Origin: JANQMY01 sp965228775
Lineage (GTDB): Bacteria > Pseudomonadota > Alphaproteobacteria > JANQMY01
Direction: 5' to 3'
Assembly: GCA_965228775.1 (NCBI GenBank)
Contig: OZ245840.1
Coordinates: forward strand, 2,232,001 to 2,296,000
Length of the DNA stretch: 64,000 bases
The translations under genes and the position numbers were made by a program. The notes beneath the pieces were generated by a model. The model had not been told where the DNA came from. It saw only the letters and a program-made list of their open reading frames with translations, and did not search any database. Numbering within the stretch: the stretch's first letter is position 1; each line of letters starts with the position of its first letter. This document shows positions 60,861 through 64,000 of this stretch, one piece after another.

Positions 60861-61739
60861 ATGACTGATAACGCCAAACCGTGGATTCGAACCCTCTCGA
60901 AACTTCCCGCCCTTCTGTCATTGGTGTTCATCGCAGGGTGCGCCACCGCCAAGGTCGAAGCGCTTTTTGTGCCGGAATCCGACGCCTGGACTGTCTGGTC
61001 GGCGCATGACGCCACGTCTACGGCCACCATCAATCACGATATCTGGGATGCGTTCCTCGCCAAATATATCAAGCCCGACACAACAGGCCTCAACCGCGTG
61101 GCCTATGGGGCGGTCACCGCGGAAGATGACAAAGCCTTGCGTGATTATATCTCGGCGCTGGAAACCATTGAAATCAGCACATACAATCGCGACGAACAAT
61201 ATGCCTATTGGGCCAATCTCTATAATTCTATCACCATACGGACAATATTGGATAACTATCCGATCACCAGCATCCGGAAGATCGACGGCACAGGCCCTCT
61301 GGCTGTTGGGCCGTGGGGTTTGAAACTGGCCACTGTGGAAGGGCGCGAGGTTTCCCTCGACGATATTGAGAGCCGGATCATGCGCCCCCTTTGGAATGAC
61401 CCACGTGTGCATTATGCGGTGAATTGTGCGTCCATCGGTTGCCCCAATCTGCGCATGACGGCATTCCGCGGTGCGACGCTGGACGCCGATTTGGACGAAC
61501 AAGCCCGCATCCATATCAACAACCCGCGCGGTGTTTCGATTGTGGACGGCAAACTTCGCGTCTCCAGCATCTATGCCTGGTTCGAAGGCGACTTCGGCGG
61601 ATCGCAGTCCGCTGTCCTAGCGCATCTCAAGAAATATGCCGCACCGGATCTGAAAGCGAAACTTGAAGGCTTCACGTCTATCAACGGATATGACTACGAT
61701 TGGGACCTCAACGATCACTTGGCCGCGGCGGGGAGCTAG
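60861..61739 (+). CDS. DUF547 lipoprotein
   Basis: A 292-residue protein with lipobox IAGC (Cys27). DUF547 segments are AYWANLYNSITIRTILDNYP, LDDIESRIMRPLWNDPRVHY and AVNCASIGCPNLRMTAF, containing the conserved Cys/His region suggestive of a protease- or transglutaminase-like fold. Function of the family is unknown. Divergent from the radical-SAM gene. AAAGGGA precedes the ATG. Confidence 0.85.
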   Translation: MTDNAKPWIRTLSKLPALLSLVFIAGCATAKVEALFVPESDAWTVWSAHDATSTATINHDIWDAFLAKYIKPDTTGLNRVAYGAVTAEDDKALRDYISALETIEISTYNRDEQYAYWANLYNSITIRTILDNYPITSIRKIDGTGPLAVGPWGLKLATVEGREVSLDDIESRIMRPLWNDPRVHYAVNCASIGCPNLRMTAFRGATLDADLDEQARIHINNPRGVSIVDGKLRVSSIYAWFEGDFGGSQSAVLAHLKKYAAPDLKAKLEGFTSINGYDYDWDLNDHLAAAGS

Positions 61740-61742
61740 ATC

Positions 61743-63563
61743 TTAAGCACCTTCGATTTCTTCGCGCAGCATTTCCAGGCGCAGCCATTCTTCTTCCATG
61801 TGCGCAAGCTTGGCTTCCAAATCCGTCAACTGCGCCGCCGTCTTATTGAAGCCTTCCGCATCCTTTTGAAAGAAATCCGGGTCCGCCAGCTTCCCTTTAA
61901 GAGCCGCAATCTTTTCTTCCGCTGCCGCCATGTCGTTCGGCAGCGTTTCCAAGGCGTGCTTGTCTTTGAACGACAGTTTGTTTCGGCCCCCGGAAGAAGG
62001 CGGCTTTTTGGCCGTGCGTTGCGAAGACTCTGCCCTAGGGGGTTTGGCAGTCTTCGCCGGTGACGGCGATTGCTTTGCCAGCAAATCGGAATAGCCACCC
62101 ACATATTCCTTCCAATGCCCATCGCCATCGCTTGCAAGGACGGTGGTGACAACACGATCAAGAAAGTCACGATCATGACTGACCAGCAGCACCGTCCCTT
62201 GATAATCGGCGATCAGCTCCTGAAGCAGATCCAGCGTTTCCAAATCCAGATCATTGGTCGGTTCGTCCAGTACCATCAGGTTCGACGGTTTCGCGAAAGC
62301 GCGCGCCAACATCAGCCGCCCACGCTCCCCGCCGGAGAGGCGCTCAATGGCCGTGCCCGCCTGTTCCGGCTGGAACAGAAAGTCTTTCATGTAACTCATC
62401 ACATGGCGTTGCTGGGTTCCCACCATGACCATATCGCCACGCCCTTCCGTCAGCGCATCTTTAAGGGCTGTAGTGGGTGGCAATTGTTCCCGTTTCTGGT
62501 CAAGGGAAATGAGCTCCAGTTTCGTCCCGTGTTTGAGAGTCCCGGCATCCGGCGCCAAATCGCCGATGAGCATTTTCAGCAAAGTGGTCTTGCCGGTTCC
62601 GTTAGGACCGACAATGCCGACGCGGTCGCCACGGTGAAGCGTGAGCGACAAGTCGCGCACGAGAGCCTTGTCGCCCCAAGATTTTGACAAGCCTTCCGCC
62701 TCCAGCACGATTTTTCCGGACGCTTGCGCTTCCGCCGTGGAGAGGGCCACTTTATCTTGGGCTCTGGCGCTTCGTTCGGACAGGCGTTGGCGCTCACTGC
62801 GCAATTTCGCAAGGTCGCCCAAGCGCTTCATATTGCGCTTGCGGCGTCCGGACACGCCATGGACCACCCAGTGTTGTTCCCGGACGATCTTCCGGTCGAG
62901 CTTGTGCCGGTCCCTTTCTTCTTGTTCGAAGAAGTCGTCGCGCCAGGTTTCAAAATCCTTGAAACCGCGATCAAGCGCGTGCGTTTCGCCACGATCAAGC
63001 CAGACCGTCCGTGTGGAAAGCGTTTCGAGGAAGCGCCGGTCGTGACTGATCATCACCAGCGCTGCACGGGATGCCCCTAACGTGGTCTCCAGCCATTCGA
63101 TGGCCGGCAGATCCAAATGGTTCGTGGGTTCGTCTAGAAACAGAATTTCCGGTTTCGGCGCCATTGCTTTGGCAAGCGCAGCCCGGCGGACTTCGCCCCC
63201 GGACAGTGTCTTGGGGTCTTCCGCCCCGGTCAGCCCCAACACATTCAAAATCGTGCGCGCTTCGTGCGGGTCCCCTTGGGGGCCGAGGTCAGACACCGCA
63301 TAGTCTTCTACTGTTTTGAAGTCCGACAGATCCGGTTCCTGCTCCAAATAGCGCCAGGTCACGCCAGGCTTGACGAAGCGTTCGCCATGGTCGGGCTCCA
63401 TAATGCCGCCAGCGATTTTCAGGAGCGTCGATTTGCCGGACCCGTTGCGCCCGATCAAGCACACCCGGTCTTGCTCATAAACAGAAAAAGCCGCCCCTTC
63501 GAGCAGGGGTGTCCCGCCAAAAGTCAGATGGATATCCTGCAATGTCAAAAGCGGCGGCGCCAT
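61743..63563 (-). CDS. uup: ABC-F family ATPase (Uup-like)
   Basis: A 606-residue cytosolic protein with two ABC domains. The first has GRNGSGKST, LSGGEVRRAALAKAM and LFLDEPTNHLDLP; the second GPNGTGKTT, LSGGERGRLMLARAF and MVLDEPTNDLDLE. The inter-domain linker is basic (ERDRHKLDRKIVREQHWVVH) and the C-terminus is a coiled coil, as in Uup, which acts on the ribosome and affects transposon excision. No membrane domain, as expected for ABC-F. It converges with the DUF547 gene, stops 3 bp apart. Confidence 0.9.
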   Translation of the reverse strand: MAPPLLTLQDIHLTFGGTPLLEGAAFSVYEQDRVCLIGRNGSGKSTLLKIAGGIMEPDHGERFVKPGVTWRYLEQEPDLSDFKTVEDYAVSDLGPQGDPHEARTILNVLGLTGAEDPKTLSGGEVRRAALAKAMAPKPEILFLDEPTNHLDLPAIEWLETTLGASRAALVMISHDRRFLETLSTRTVWLDRGETHALDRGFKDFETWRDDFFEQEERDRHKLDRKIVREQHWVVHGVSGRRKRNMKRLGDLAKLRSERQRLSERSARAQDKVALSTAEAQASGKIVLEAEGLSKSWGDKALVRDLSLTLHRGDRVGIVGPNGTGKTTLLKMLIGDLAPDAGTLKHGTKLELISLDQKREQLPPTTALKDALTEGRGDMVMVGTQQRHVMSYMKDFLFQPEQAGTAIERLSGGERGRLMLARAFAKPSNLMVLDEPTNDLDLETLDLLQELIADYQGTVLLVSHDRDFLDRVVTTVLASDGDGHWKEYVGGYSDLLAKQSPSPAKTAKPPRAESSQRTAKKPPSSGGRNKLSFKDKHALETLPNDMAAAEEKIAALKGKLADPDFFQKDAEGFNKTAAQLTDLEAKLAHMEEEWLRLEMLREEIEGA

Positions 63564-63629
63564 AAGAGAGAATGTCTGCTTTTCAAAGGGCAGATCAATG
63601 GCATAGAAGCCGCGTGGATGTACAGGCCT

Positions 63630-64000
63630 TTAGATCCAGCGCCTGAGACCGAAAAACTTGCGCTTCTCCGCGTAGTGACGAATGCGTTCTTCCACTTTTG
63701 CATTGATGCTGCCGCGCGGGAACTGGCCCCGGCGATTGCGTGCGCCGGCGCGCATGCCCATCAGCACTTCCAATCCTTGGTCGATGGTTTCCACCGCATA
63801 AACCGCGAACTTGCCTTGACGCACGGCATCGACGATATCTTCCCGGAGCATCAGATCCCGCACATTCGCTTGAGGGATCAAGACGCCATGGCTGCCATCT
63901 AGCCCGCGCTTCTGGCAGATATCAAAAAAACCTTCGATCTTAAGGTTTACGCCACCAATGGCTTGCACATGCCCCACTTGATCCATGGTGCCGGTCACGC
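63630..64000 (-). CDS. Lon-like (LonB/YcbZ type) protease, C-terminal fragment at the window edge
   Basis: The last ~123 residues of a protein that continues beyond the right end of the window. The visible part has GHVQAIGGVNLKIEGFFDIC with the catalytic Lys of the Ser-Lys protease dyad, GVLIPQANVRDLMLREDIVD and VETIDQGLEVLMGMRAG, typical of Lon-related ATP-dependent proteases. The catalytic Ser and ATPase lie off-window. Full length and start cannot be seen. Confidence 0.85.
   Translation of the reverse strand, partial: VTGTMDQVGHVQAIGGVNLKIEGFFDICQKRGLDGSHGVLIPQANVRDLMLREDIVDAVRQGKFAVYAVETIDQGLEVLMGMRAGARNRRGQFPRGSINAKVEERIRHYAEKRKFFGLRRWI

Overview
This window looks like a chromosomal stretch of a GC-rich alphaproteobacterium. 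The support is indirect: the families present (CmcJ/NvfI oxidoreductase, PQQ alcohol dehydrogenase, YeiH exporter, Flp pilin, MmyB-type XRE regulator, LonB-like protease), the GCGGCACCA 3' end of a tRNA-Thr, and dispersed palindromic repeats of a style common in that class. Most genes have good Shine-Dalgarno sites. Several are visibly AT-richer and sit alone among housekeeping-type neighbours (about 5.9-6.9, 40.9-43.3, 46.7-47.7 and 51.4-52.8 kb), which suggests single-gene acquisitions.

Layout. 0-0.1 kb: end of an inferred integrated element and a 3' half tRNA-Thr(CGT), a typical attachment-site remnant. 0.2-3.2 kb: secreted hydrolase and SnoaL-like operon with an AraC regulator. 3.4-12.1 kb: orphan Flp pilin, DUF2834, alpha/beta hydrolase, thioesterase, unknown membrane protein, tandem-GST protein, DUF2237, SDR, VOC, dipeptidase and enoyl-CoA hydratase. 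12.4-26.8 kb: a Wzx/Wzy-type exopolysaccharide cluster (HAD/COG5610, GT4, Wzc-like co-polymerase, GH16, GT2 and Wzx rightward; Wzy-like, GT2, GT4 and polyprenyl-P glycosylphosphotransferase leftward). 27.3-36.2 kb: secreted Gly/His-rich protein, small enzymes with divergent regulators (MarR, TetR), Hsp20, Prx6-type peroxiredoxin, YeiH exporter, and two copies of a cassette that each encode two peptides of 27-30 residues. 36.2-47.7 kb: formyltransferase-like protein, secreted lectin-like protein, PQQ dehydrogenase, an AT-rich islet with two HEPN-like proteins, FMO, Prx5-type peroxiredoxin and a membrane-anchor-less SecD P1-like protein. 47.8-53 kb: CmcJ/LysR pair, ABM/WYL pair and a membrane pseudo-caspase. 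53-64 kb: molybdopterin oxidoreductase with a TetR regulator, a probable selenoprotein, sulfatase/nucleotidyltransferase/radical-SAM genes, DUF547 lipoprotein, Uup-like ABC-F ATPase and the end of a Lon-like protease.

The two strongest discoveries are these. (1) A thioredoxin-fold gene at 56160-57257 is interrupted by one in-frame TGA exactly at the redox-active cysteine position; a stem-loop with GU in its loop follows, as in bacterial SECIS elements. (2) A duplicated two-peptide cassette at 31.9-32.3 and 34.5-35.0 kb has paralogous second peptides that differ by 15 synonymous but only 2 amino-acid-changing codons, so these tiny ORFs are under protein-level selection. Also notable are covarying long hairpins at 45.0 and 57.3 kb, a 28-bp perfect palindrome at the molybdoenzyme/TetR promoter, a caspase-fold protein with catalytic Cys replaced by Gly, and the SecD P1-like orphan.
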